Positions 35,001 to 47,100 of a stretch of 64,000 nucleotides of DNA are shown here, piece after piece. Location: the NCBI GenBank assembly GCA_943737045.1, contig CALSFV010000034.1, positions 310,001 to 374,000 of the forward strand, in the 5' to 3' direction. Both the position numbers and the translations under genes were made by a program. The notes below the pieces were generated by a model that saw only the letters and a program-made list of their open reading frames with translations, was not told the DNA's origin and ran no database searches. This stretch comes from Parapristionchus giblindavisi (Eukaryota; Nematoda; Chromadorea; Rhabditida; Diplogasteridae). Position 1 is the stretch's first letter. Each line of letters starts with the position of its first letter.

Positions 35001-38000
35001 AAACTTTTTATGAAACGTCGCCAATCCTCACCACAATTAAGTTCAACGAACAAAATTGATTCGTACATAAATTTCCAATTTTTTATAAATTACACTTTTT
35101 AAACTGACAATGAAGATGTATTATAATATATATGAGAGCGATTGAGCAAATAAAAAGTTTACTTTCGCCATGGGAAAATAGTGAAAATTAATTTAATATG
35201 AAAAATATTTTGAAAATTCAAGATTCCAGCGTTCGTTGATCTTTGATCGAAAAACTCTCCTCGGCAATAGTTTCTTAGAATTAGCCAATTAGTCCATTGC
35301 GCCCACTCCAGAATCGATTGGCATCGAAATAAACTATTTAGGAAAAGTCGCCAAACCGTTGTGTAGTCACCCCCTGAAGCGAATTTTCAATTGGAAGCAA
35401 TTTCCAAGTACCAGTATACTTCACTCATGGAGCCTGTAATTATCACACATAAAACAGAAAAAATCATTTTTCATCGATACCAAAAAATATTCCAGTTATT
35501 CCATTCTCTCAGATAGTGTTTTATATATATCTAAAAATAGGGCAGACTTACAATAAAGTTTCTATAGCCATACTCTGAAGAAACTGAGTATGTGTCGATG
35601 GATCGAGATAGGAAATGTTGTCGAGTAATCGAAGTACCTTCAATAAAAAATTAAATCAGGATGCATTTTAATGAATTACAAAATTTTTAAATTCTAATAT
35701 CATACGCTGTATTAATTTTGAAATTTAAAAAAAATCTAATATCCCCCGCGGCTATTCTCCCATCTCGCCCCCCCCCCTCCCCGTGCAAACTTTTCACGGT
35801 TTCGGACACATTTAAATAATCCAAATACATACGCAGAGTTTCGTTGTTACTTCCTTAAACTGCAATCCTTTGAAGGCCTCCTTGAGCAGACCAAATCTTA
35901 CGAACTGTCTACATGCGGTAGCCGAATCTTCTGAGAGAAGTTCATAATTAATAATCCATACGATCGTTTCGTCTTTTTACACTTACGCAACAAGCTTGAG
36001 CTCCAAACTATATTTCGTTGTTCTATGATAATAATGTATGGAAAACAAAAACATTTATTTATTTACTTTAATTTTGCATCATACACCACAAGGGTGTTTC
36101 ATCAAACATAACTATAAATTCATTTGACTTACTTGTCAAATGGAAAATTATCGTTGCTACAGTGCAGAATTTATTTCGGCTTTCTTCATTTTCACTTTTG
36201 AGTAGTTCACGTCGTCTCTGAATATTTGTCCAAATTAAGCGTTACCTATATTTACCAATCAACCTTGGCAAACATCTTCGCATATCCTTTAAGGTTCATG
36301 TTATCTAATATACTTCTAATATCGATAAGTTTAAGCTTATAAGTACATAACGATAATATTCTGAGAATAGGCTCACTGAAAGAATAGAATTTTAAAAAAC
36401 GAAGAAAAATCAATCTCCCACTATTGGTTACTCTGACCTCTGTTGAATGGAGTCACCTTTCATTATCCTCTCATGACCGACAACAAATATCCGATAAAAA
36501 TCAATAGCCTTATGGAATATTGCATCATTGTAGAAGAGTTTCAGAAGCTATAATAAAATAATAAATATATAGATAACTAAAACACGCTCTCTGGTATTGA
36601 CCAAAAATGAATTTTTCTTTTTTATGTATTTTTTACAGGCTCCATGAGTAAAGTTCGCTGGTACTTGGAAATATCTTCCAATTCGAAATGCACTTCAGCT
36701 GGTGCGTTTAGTGTGGCTTGGCGATGTTTACTAAAAATTGTATTTCGAGGCCAATGGATTCGGGAGTGCGCGCACTTGAATCATTGGCTAATTCTAAGTA
36801 ACTATTGCTAAGGAGAGTTTATCGATCAAACGCTTGAATTAGGAATTTTCGAAAAAAAAATTACATTTAACTAATTCTCACCATTTTCCCAGGGCCCGGG
36901 TAAATTTTTTATTTGCTCAATAGCTTCTCCATATTATAATGCACCTTTAATTTAAAATTCATATTTTTTTAAATATTAAAATTGTGAACGAATCATTTGT
37001 TTAGCGACAATCGTGAATTATGGTGTGCCTGGGGCGACGATTCCTAATCGGTCAATTTGGAAATTTTGTAGTTTTAAACATATTTCACCGCCGTTTTTAA
37101 CATGACTGACTAGGGAAAGGTTTCTTGGATGTTAGAAACTACGGGGAATGACCTACATAGCGATAATCAGCATGGTCGACTTAGTAAGAATCAACTTTCA
37201 AAAACTGCGAATGATCGATTTTGTAAATTCGAACCCGTCGCTTATACGCCCCACGATAAGGGCAGAAGGGCATGAGGGATAGGCGGATAAAAGGAGGGAT
37301 AGTAGCGGAAGGGTATAGTCTCATTCCCAACCGAGGTGTGGTATAGTGGTAAGAGCGCGTGGACATTACTTTTTGCACATGAGTTCGATTCTCCCGAGAA
37401 TATTTTATGACACAATCAGCGTAATACATTGGTGCACGTATGCCTTCTCAACAGGCACAATGTGGCATAGCGCCGCACCACGCCCCACCACGCCTGGGGT
37501 TTTTCGCACGGGGATTTTCATTTAACACTTTTTTCTCTGTGAGTATATTTGAGCAAGTTTGCTCTTTGTGTTCCTAGAGCGCCAAGGTTCCTCGTGCAGC
37601 CGAAAACCCGGATAGCTTTCTGTTTCCCGGAGTGAAAATTGGCAAGATCTTTGCCTTGTCCAGACACCTCACGTTCTACTCTGTTATTAAAGGAACACCC
37701 CAGGTTAATTTTAATCTACGCATTGGTTATACTCTCTCGCCAACAAAGAAAGCGAGAGAGTGTTGCCAGAGCGGAGTTGTAAATTAGCTTGGAGTGTGCA
37801 TTTAATATATTGTAATCAATATTTTACCTAATTTATTTATTTACGCTGTACTGTGTTTCTTGTAAAATTAAATATAAAGATGTATAACCTCTATCTCATA
37901 CTTTATGGATGATTCATCATTCCGTACAATGCCTCCCTTAACGTATCTCTCAATACACCTTCCCAAATATTCGCTTTTGATATCACACATTCGGCCGAAC

Positions 38001-38058
38001 CTGGAAAATTTTTAATTTTTTTAAAGAAAAGGCGATAATAATAATAATAATAATAATA

Positions 38059-38120
<62 letters not shown>

Positions 38121-41100
38121 GATAATAATAAATTACATGAACAAATTTCTCCATGAAGTTGTTGCCACAACTTGTACGTCCTTATCATCTCTGTATCTTA
38201 TGTTCATGAACTCGATTATGCAAGCGAATCTATTTAATTCGTCCACAGAAAATTCCACATAATCTTGCTGCTAAAATACAACGTTGTTAAAACCATATCA
38301 CGGATCTCCTGTAAAAATGTATGAAACAGTTCGACAGAAAAAAATTGATTTCCTCCGTTTTTATTGATTATTGTTAGACTAGTCTAACTGAGTGCGAAAA
38401 CAATATTTGTAAATTTTGATTTTCGAAATTTGCATATCTAGGTAATTGTTTTCACTGTCAACTTCAAATGAATGTAACTCGCTTCGTTTTTGAGCTACCA
38501 CGTAAAATTATTTTGAGATCGGTTGCTAATGACCTCATCTACAAATAACTCAATTAAGGATATGGTCGAAAATGTTGTTTTACATGTGTTATTGCATGAA
38601 AACTGTTTTTTTTGCATACAAAATGCGATGTTTCTCGAAAATTTTCTCTAAAGGATAAGTTTTATTGCAGATACGGATTCCCCGTCCCCAACTTGGGGTA
38701 ACCTGATATATCTTTTAACCCAACTCTGTCCTCCCAATAGTGCTACCGTTTATCGTCCTGGACGCAATTTTCTCTCAAATCACATTTTTGGTTGTAAATC
38801 AGCTCAAACTTATGCTAATGTACAGTAGCAGCCAAAAGTCTTCGTCAAAAACTGAAAATGAGTTAAAATGTCATAACTCTGTGATCAGTGAAGCTGCAGT
38901 GTCCAAACTTGACAGATATCATACCCCATGAGTGATACAAAACTTGACCGAGTATGAGCCCGATCGGTTGAATTTTGAGAAATTTCAAAATTTTATTTTT
39001 CTCATTTTTCGAGATGCAGGAAGTACCTGCTCAGGTCAATTTCCATTCTACTTAACAGCTATATGTCTTCTATATATAGTAGACGACATTTTACTAGTGT
39101 TTGATAAAATTTCGAGTTCTTCGAGAGAACTTGTTATTGAATAAATGAGGTCGAAAATAGTTAGGACACTATTTTTTCAGGATGTTTAAAAAATGAAAAC
39201 AAGTTTTTGTGAGACTAAAAGAGCATCGATAGCCATTATATTATAGGTATCATCTTCTATCATCATGATAATTGTCATGGCAAAGTCCGAGCCTTATCGG
39301 ACAAATTCTGCGAATTTTGAAAAAAAATGTTGAAAAAATCCAAGCAATTTTCTACCTTATTTCTCCAATTATAACTTCTCTCGAAAAACTCTAAATTTCA
39401 TGAAACGCTAGTAAAATTTCGTCTACTATACATAGAAGACATCTAACTGTTAAGTTGAATAGAAATTGACCTGAGCAGGTACTTCCTGAATCTCGAAAAA
39501 TGAGAAAAATAAAATTTTGAAATTTCGCAAAATTCAACCGATCGGGCTCATACTCGGCCAAGTTTTGTATCACTCATGGGGTATGATATCTGCCAAGTTT
39601 GGACCCTGCAGCTTCACTGATCACAGAGTTATGACATTTTAACTCATTTTCAGGGGTGTCGAAAATTTCGATTTTCTCACAGGAATGAATTAGCTCGAAT
39701 GGATGGTATAGCGGATTCTACTCCTCAGTAAATGTTATTCATACACTGTTAACAAAAAGTCTCAGAAAAATCCCGCTGAGGAAATAATCACTGCTGAGTA
39801 AGTACAGAGGGGATCCAGGATCGCTACACAATAATACGACGACGAACCATAACAACGGGAGTAGGATATGATGCACACTAGTACTATAGTATCCTGCCAA
39901 AACATGAGCCTGAGCGCTCATCTGAGTCAAAAGTTATGACAATGCAAAGTTTTTGACGAAGACTTTTGGCTGCTACTGTACTTATTAGCATTTTAACCCT
40001 GTAACTCGACCAACCTGAAAAAATTGTCTTAGTGGTTCGAATTCTTAACAACCTATGCTGCCTATTGAGGAGGAAGTGGATGTGGCCGAGGATGCCTCGG
40101 ATGCCATCTATGTCATGATCTACAATGATTTCTCAGAGTTTTTCGAAGGTTCCTTGGATATTCTTGATTTAAACAGTTTCTTCGACCTTAACGATCAATA
40201 AAGTAATATCAATAAACGATAAATAAAAACAGTGAGCATTTAATTAAAGAATAAACAACGAAAGAAAAGAAAAATCATCAATAAAATCAGTTTTCGATTC
40301 ATATCTCTAAAATGGTTGTTGTTGAGAATTCGAACCACTAACTTTTTTTTCACAATTTTTTCAGGTTGGTCGAGTTACTATGTCCAAATATGCTAATAAG
40401 TACATTAGCATAAGTTTGAGCTGATTTACAACCAAAAATGTTATTTGAGAGAAAATTGCGTCCAGGACGATAAACGGTAGCACTATTGGGAGGACAGAGT
40501 TGGGTTAAAAGATATATCAGGTTACCCCAAGTTGGGGACGGGGAATCCGTATCTGCAATAAAACTTATCCTTTAGAGAAAATTTTCGAGAAACATCGCAT
40601 TTTGTATGCAAAAAAAACAGTTTTCATGCAATAACACATGTAAAACAACATTTTCGACCATATCCTTAATTGAGTTATTTGTAGATGAGGTCATTAGCAA
40701 CCGATCTCAAAATAATTTTACGTGGTAGCTCAAAAACGAAGCGAGTTACATTCATTTGAAGTTGACAGTGAAAACAATTACCTAGATATGCAAATTTCGA
40801 AAATCAAAATTTACAAATATTGTTTTCGCACTCAGTTAGACTAGTCTAACAATAATCAATAAAAACGGAGGAAATCAATTTTTTTCTGTCGAAAAAGGTT
40901 TTAATTTTCATACACTTTTACAGGAGATCCGTGATATGAGGACAATTGTTACTGTTACGTCTCAAAGTAAAACTCTGGTGTTTCAAAACAAGTATTTAAC
41001 CTATCATTCCCACTTTAAGTAATTGCAAGTCTACTTCTAGCTAGACGTAAGTTTACGGCAAGTGGTGTATAATAATGTGATGTATTTCCTCAAATGTTCT

Positions 41101-44100
41101 TTCAATTGTTGTAAACTTCTAGTAAGTGACTTCATTTAAGTAGACTGCTAGTTTGAAAATAACAGAGTCTACACCCTCTGGTATTTTCAAACTAGTAGTT
41201 TACTTATCATTCAAACTAGCCGTAGACTTGCAAGTCTACGGCTAGTTAAACGTAAGTGTACTGAAAGTGGTGTATATACAGTACAGCCCGGTCGTGTTTA
41301 GTACACATTCTGCGCTGCGCGCCGCTGCGGGGCGCATTTGGACGCATCACTTATTTCCTTTGCGTATGAATATTTTTGAATTCTCAAAGACTTAATCATG
41401 AGTTTCCGTGATAAAAAGTTCTTTTAATGACTAAAGAAACTGAAACAAAATTTTTATTAAGGAGAAAAAAACAATTAAAAGGCAAATCACACTGGTCCGA
41501 AAATGATCACTATTAATTTACTGGAAAGGTATACTGTAATATTGCGTATCGATCGCACGATCGCCGTAAGACCTATTTTAAAATTTACAGTACCCATCAT
41601 TTTCGGACCAGTGTGATTTGCCTTTTAATTGTTTTTTCTCATTAATAAAAATTTTGTTTCAGTTTCTTTAGTCATTAAAAGAACTTTTTATTACGGAAAC
41701 TCATGATTAAGACTTTGAGAATTCAAAAATATTCATACGCAAAGGAAATAAGTGATGCGTCCAAATGTGCCCCTCAGCGACGCGCAGCGCAGAATGTGTA
41801 CAAAACACGACCGGGCTGTACTGTACTGTAATGCATTTCGTCAAATATTCTTTCACTTCTAGTAAACTAGCCGTAAACATCTAGTCTGTGACGTCACGTA
41901 AGTAAACTACTTGTTTGGAAATACCAGAGCCATAGCTGAATTCAGATATAATAATTTTTCGGTTCGATTTAAAAAAGGAAAGAGTATGCTCAATTATTTT
42001 GCACACGTTGTTTTTCGTGTTATGTAATAATAATATAATAATAATATGATGTTAGTCCCTTTTACAAGTGTTTAAAAAAATTATTTGTTTCGGCGGCTGA
42101 TATACCACGTAAGGCTATTATAGAGTGTGACATCTTACCGACAGGAGACACCGCAAATGTAAGTAAACCTGTTTGAGGTTTACAAAGTCGAATTTGGTTT
42201 CATACAGTGAAGCGGCAATGAGACAACACGACGGAATCCTGGAACCGGCGACTTGCACACCCTCTCTCATACGGAACACGTCTTCTGGATCATAATACGC
42301 ACCTAAAAAAAATAATTTCTCATTTCTACGGTAGTGATTTCGCTAGCACTATGGAAAAATATCCTATTTATTGGAGATCTCGATTTTAAAATGATGAAAA
42401 GTCATTCTTCGCGCTTTAACTCATAATCTCGTCATTTCACATTCCAAACAAATCGCATTTCACGCATTTGGGCAAACAAAATATTTCAAGCCATTTCATT
42501 GAAAATGAATGAAATGCGTCGACTTTGCACAAAATGTTTTTTAATTACCATATTAAAATCGTTCACACGATTTCTCGTGCATTAACGAAAAATCATCGAT
42601 TGCGGATCTCTAATTCTCACACGGAGGTGCACCATTTATCATCATCTTTTTGCTTATAAATCGGACAAATCTAAAAATTATCCGTTTTACGTACAGTACC
42701 GTGCAAAAGTCTATCCACTTTTGCTTTTTTCGTCATAACTTTTTTCAAACTCAACCGATTATGTCCAGCTTTTCAGGGATTATTTTGAGAGTGTTTTCAC
42801 GTAGTTTACACAACAAATTAGCCCGGGTGAACTCTTACTGCGAAATTTATTTCGATTTTATCAAAAATCAAAAAAGTGAGATTTTCGTTTTCTTCGATTT
42901 CTTGTGAGTTTTTCTCTCATTTCGCTACCAATGTGTGTTATATCATTTTAAAACTATGAAACGATATCTTGGGAGTTTGAATCTATCGATATCCGATGAG
43001 AATCCACTCGTCGTGGACGTCAGATGGGGCTGTCCGCAGACACCCTCTCACAGCTGGTCCGGGAGTCTTTTTCGACTATCCACAAGGCCATCAAAACTCC
43101 AATCTATGCTCAAACAATGAAGAAGACTAATGGACGACCTCGCAAGACGATTGTGACATCTGATCGACAGATTACCCGCATCTCGAAGGAGAAAATAAGG
43201 CTCACGGCAATGAACTTGAAGTGAGAACTGGCGGAATTTCACCAACTTGGGGTACCTAAGGCTTCTAAACTTGGCTGAAATTATGTTTGAGGTGTCTTGT
43301 GGAGTTATTTCTCTGTAGATGAGGTTGGCCCCCTGGTCCATATGAATGGAATTATGAGTAAGGAGGACAATAATAATATCCTAGAGACCCATTTAATTCC
43401 CTTAAACATCTTTTTAACTTAGTTTAGAAGTTTTATTTGCAACAAATTGGTGAAATTCTGCCAGTTCTCGCTTGATATCTATTGCCGTGAGCCTTATTTT
43501 CTCCTTCGAGATGCGGGTAATCTGTCGATCAGATGTCACAATCGTCTTGCGAGGTCGTCCATTAGTCTTCTTCATTGTTTGAGCATAGATTGGAGTTTTG
43601 ATGGCCTTGTGGATAGTCGAAAAAGACTCCCGGACCAGCTGTGAGAGGGTGTCTGCGGACAGCCCCATCTGACGTCCACGACGAGTGGATTCTCATCGGA
43701 TATCGATAGATTCAAACTCCCAAGATATCGTTTCATAGTTTTAAAATGATATAACACACATTGGTAGCGAAATGAGTGAAAAACTCACAAGAAATCGAAG
43801 AAAACGAAAATCTCACTTTTGTGATTTTTGATAAAATCGAAATAAATTTTGCAGTAAGAGTTCACCCGGGCTAATTTGTTGTGTAAAATACGTGAAAACA
43901 CTCTCAAAATAATCCCTGAAAAGCTGGACATAATCGGTTGAGTTTGAAAAAAGTTATGACGAAAAAAGCAAAAGTGGATAGACTTTTGCACGGTACTGTA
44001 CATAAAGCACCCGCTCTGCCAAGCAAGTCAAGTTGAGGTCATATAACTTATATGATGTCTGCGCCATCGTAAAAATAAGTGAAAAAAAATTATACAATTT

Positions 44101-47100
44101 TTTTACGAATTATACAGTGATCTGAACCGCGTGATCCTGAAACTTCCTAGTTTTATCGGCCTCGGCCGGACATATCGGAACGATTTATTACCGCGGTTGT
44201 TTCAAAAAAAAACACTAATCAGAACTCCACGGGGATGGCTTACCATTCCCTTGTTAGCAGTTTGTAGATTAGCGGCCAAGGCGAATTTGATGAAAAGGCT
44301 AATTTTATATCCAATATAAAACTGGGCGCACCTCGGGATTTAAAATATCCACTTTTCGAAATGTCAATCAGGCAACTTGCAAAAGGTGAAAAAGTATCTT
44401 ATGCAGTATATTTCTTAACAATTATTGTACTCACTTAATACGGATATCATTCGAAGCTTTTTGAACACTCGAGCGACTTTTAAAATATCACAATGAAGTG
44501 GGCACTCCGATAGATCGATGAATTCGAGTTCAGGCCAGAATGGTTCATCCGACTCCATTTTTTCCAGATGAGATACGAATACCATGCCCATTGTGACCTT
44601 TCTGAAAAGTACGCGAATCACTGACTAAATACTTGTAAAGGGTGCTAGGTCGGCTTAGAACTATTTGCCCACTTCTGGTTCTCAGCCTCCTAGTTCCCTT
44701 GTAAAGTAAACCGTGAACCAAGCATCAAAATTAGGACCGAGAATGGATATGGTATAATGTTAAAAATAAGTATTATTCATACAGAGCTGTATCACACAAA
44801 GCACAGGATCTGTAGTGCGTTATATTTTAACACTCTTTGTGTTGTATTTAACAAGATATAGCTACAAATCGTTCAGGTGTAGTTTCATTTTACACTTTTT
44901 TCTCTGTGCGTTCTATAATCGGCTAGAGAATGGATTAAAGCGACACCCCAAGCTAATTTGAAACTCACCGATCTGGCCTCACTCTCCTGCTTTCTTTGTC
45001 AACGAGAGAGTATTGCTTAGCATTAGCATTTTGTTTAGCATTCGATCTCGCTATTATATTTTTGTTTTCTTATATTATTTTATATAAATATATTTGTAAC
45101 AGAGCGAAAGGGATATTCTTCGATTCCCTGTTCCACACATCCAATACATTGTTCTTGTTCTTTCTAATTATATTTATATCAAAGAATGACAAGAATCGAA
45201 GAAACTCATGGTGTTAGATTGCTATTGAGCGTATAAAAATCACTTGTTTTATTTGTACGGAGCGTTCGCAATGACTATTTCCTGTTTTACATGGTTCAGA
45301 AACTATGCCGATCTCTTTTAAATATCAAATTAGCGAGGCGAAGGCTCATGACACCCCATACTACAGCTGTGCATGATTTGGGCGCGACCGGTTCATATCA
45401 CTTTTTGGTCAAGTGCCAAGAGAATGGCACTTGAGCCAGATAGTCTCTCTTAAAGTGTTATTTTGAACACATGAAAATTCTGTTTTACATTTTTTTCTGA
45501 GTGTAGCGATCACTACGGAGAGACAGTAAGAAGGAATATTCTCACCCTAATTGATTAAATTCGTCGAAGAGAACTCCAGAATTCAAATCGACCGATTTCA
45601 GTTTTGTGAGCGATTTAAAAGTGTCTATGGTTTGATCGATCAGAGAAGTTGTTAATCCATGTAATGACAGCATCTCCAGATTGGTTAAACATTTCAATGG
45701 TGATATATCAGAAACTTCCACACAACCAGTAATATCCAACTGCCGAAGTCCGGTTACGTTCTGAAAAATTGTAATATTAGAAAATTGATTTTGCTTTGTG
45801 ACTTATGTCGATAATTTGTCTTTAGTATTCAGTGGGATCGTTGTTGTTACAATATTTCGATCTAAATTATTCCATTTTGAAGTCATTGTTATCAGATAAC
45901 AACAAATGATCGGACATGATTTATGCCCCCGCGTTCCACATTTAGAAGTCAAGTCTTCCGGACTGTAACTATTAAAGAAAAAAACAAAAAAAATTTTAAA
46001 ATTTAAATGCTATCTTAAACAATATTAACCTGCGCAATGTATGTTAGTGCGTTGTTGTCCACTACGGGCGAATTATTAAGAGTTAGTGAATCCAAATTTA
46101 CGAAACTCTCCAGCTGCAAAAGCAGAGATTCAGACAAATTTCAGCGAGATTATTTAATTCAATGTTCAGAAGATAATGTAGAAAGTAAATTTATATACTA
46201 CCTTCATATCTAATTCATTTTCCAGAACGACATCTCTAAGTTGTAGATTTGTGAGAGTCGTTCTCAGTGACTCTGACTCGTTGATAATATCGATTATATC
46301 ATATTTGATACCTCCTGATAAGAATTTAGATTAATTATTTATTAACATTAATGTCAACCTTTACACCAAAACGCCAGGCTCAGTTTCTCTAGTGGATGAA
46401 GTAAAAAATCAGCGAACTCTTTAGAATTGAAATCCGCTAATCGAATATACGCCTGAAAGTGGAGAAATGATCATTCAACGGCCTCTTTATAGGCATTAGG
46501 TCGAATGAGAACCGGTGAATAATAACCGATTGGATGATAACCATTTGTACATATACTTCTATTCATTATCGATTGTCTCTCATTTGCACGTGTCCGTAAC
46601 CGACGGACTGCCATTTTGTGGCCACAGTTTGGTCATCCGACTGCCTCTACAGTACAGCCCGGTCGTGTTTTGTACACATTTTTGAATTCTCAAAGTCTTA
46701 ATCATGAGTTTACGTGATAAAAAGTTCTTTTAATGACTAAAGAAACTGAAACAAAATTTTTATTAATGAGAAAAAACAATTAAAAGGCAAATCACACTGG
46801 TCCGAAAAATGAAATATACAGTGGTGCACGTAAGCCTTTTCAACAGGCTCCACGCGGCGTAGCGCCGCACCACGCCCCACCACGCCTGGCGTTTTTCTCG
46901 ATGAATAAAGAGTTAAAAATTATGTTTATAGTAGCGATCGCTTACCTGTTTGGGAGGCTAAAATATGCCATAGTAACCAAAATTTTTGGTTGTGTCTGAA
47001 TAGTTTTTCCAAAATTATCAAAATTATCACACCATTATAATAATTTGAATTCCCGCTCACGCCGCGCGTTTACCACGCGTTGCTTTTGCGCGGGAATATT

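Larger units (their letters stand above)
38298..40934. mobile_element. Palindromic TA-flanked element, family A copy 2
   Basis: The ends TCACGGATCTCCTGTAAAA and complement are flanked by TA (38296-38297, 40935-40936). The duplicate unit near 55500 reads CCATATGAGG with one TA and no insert. The arms run inward about 530 bases on the left (to the nested element) and from about 40310 on the right. The loop holds an acidic frame at 40055-40201. A second palindrome (38823-39978) is nested at TA in the left arm. Confidence 0.85.
31406..41140. repeat. Segmental duplication, unit 1
   Basis: This block is collinear with 48869-55703 in the same orientation, covering the last ten exons of the ZYG-11-like gene, their introns and 3' flank. 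Introns match as well as exons, so it is a DNA-level duplication and not retroposition. Unit 1 is longer because of elements inserted at 33598-35525, 37691-37801 and 38298-40934 that unit 2 lacks at those sites. Confidence 0.85.
42694..43998. mobile_element. Tc1-type palindrome with inverted duplicate of transposase N-terminus
   Basis: The ends CAGTACCGTGCAAAAGTCTA and complement are flanked by TA (42692-42693, 43999-44000). The arms, about 550 bases each, both code inward for the same N-terminal region of a Tc1-type transposase, with the GRPRKTIVTSDRQITRISKE box. The 180-base loop adds a piece of the catalytic core on the plus strand (FSVDEVGPLVHMNGIMSKED). It appears to be a Tc1-like element that lost its 3' half and gained an inverted copy of its 5' half. 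Confidence 0.82.

Noticed and set aside
37903..38154. Minus-strand frame with long Asn and Tyr runs
   Set aside because: It is the translation of the (ATT)n microsatellite read through into the ZYG-11-like exon in the wrong frame; the correct exon uses another frame and a CAG acceptor at its start.
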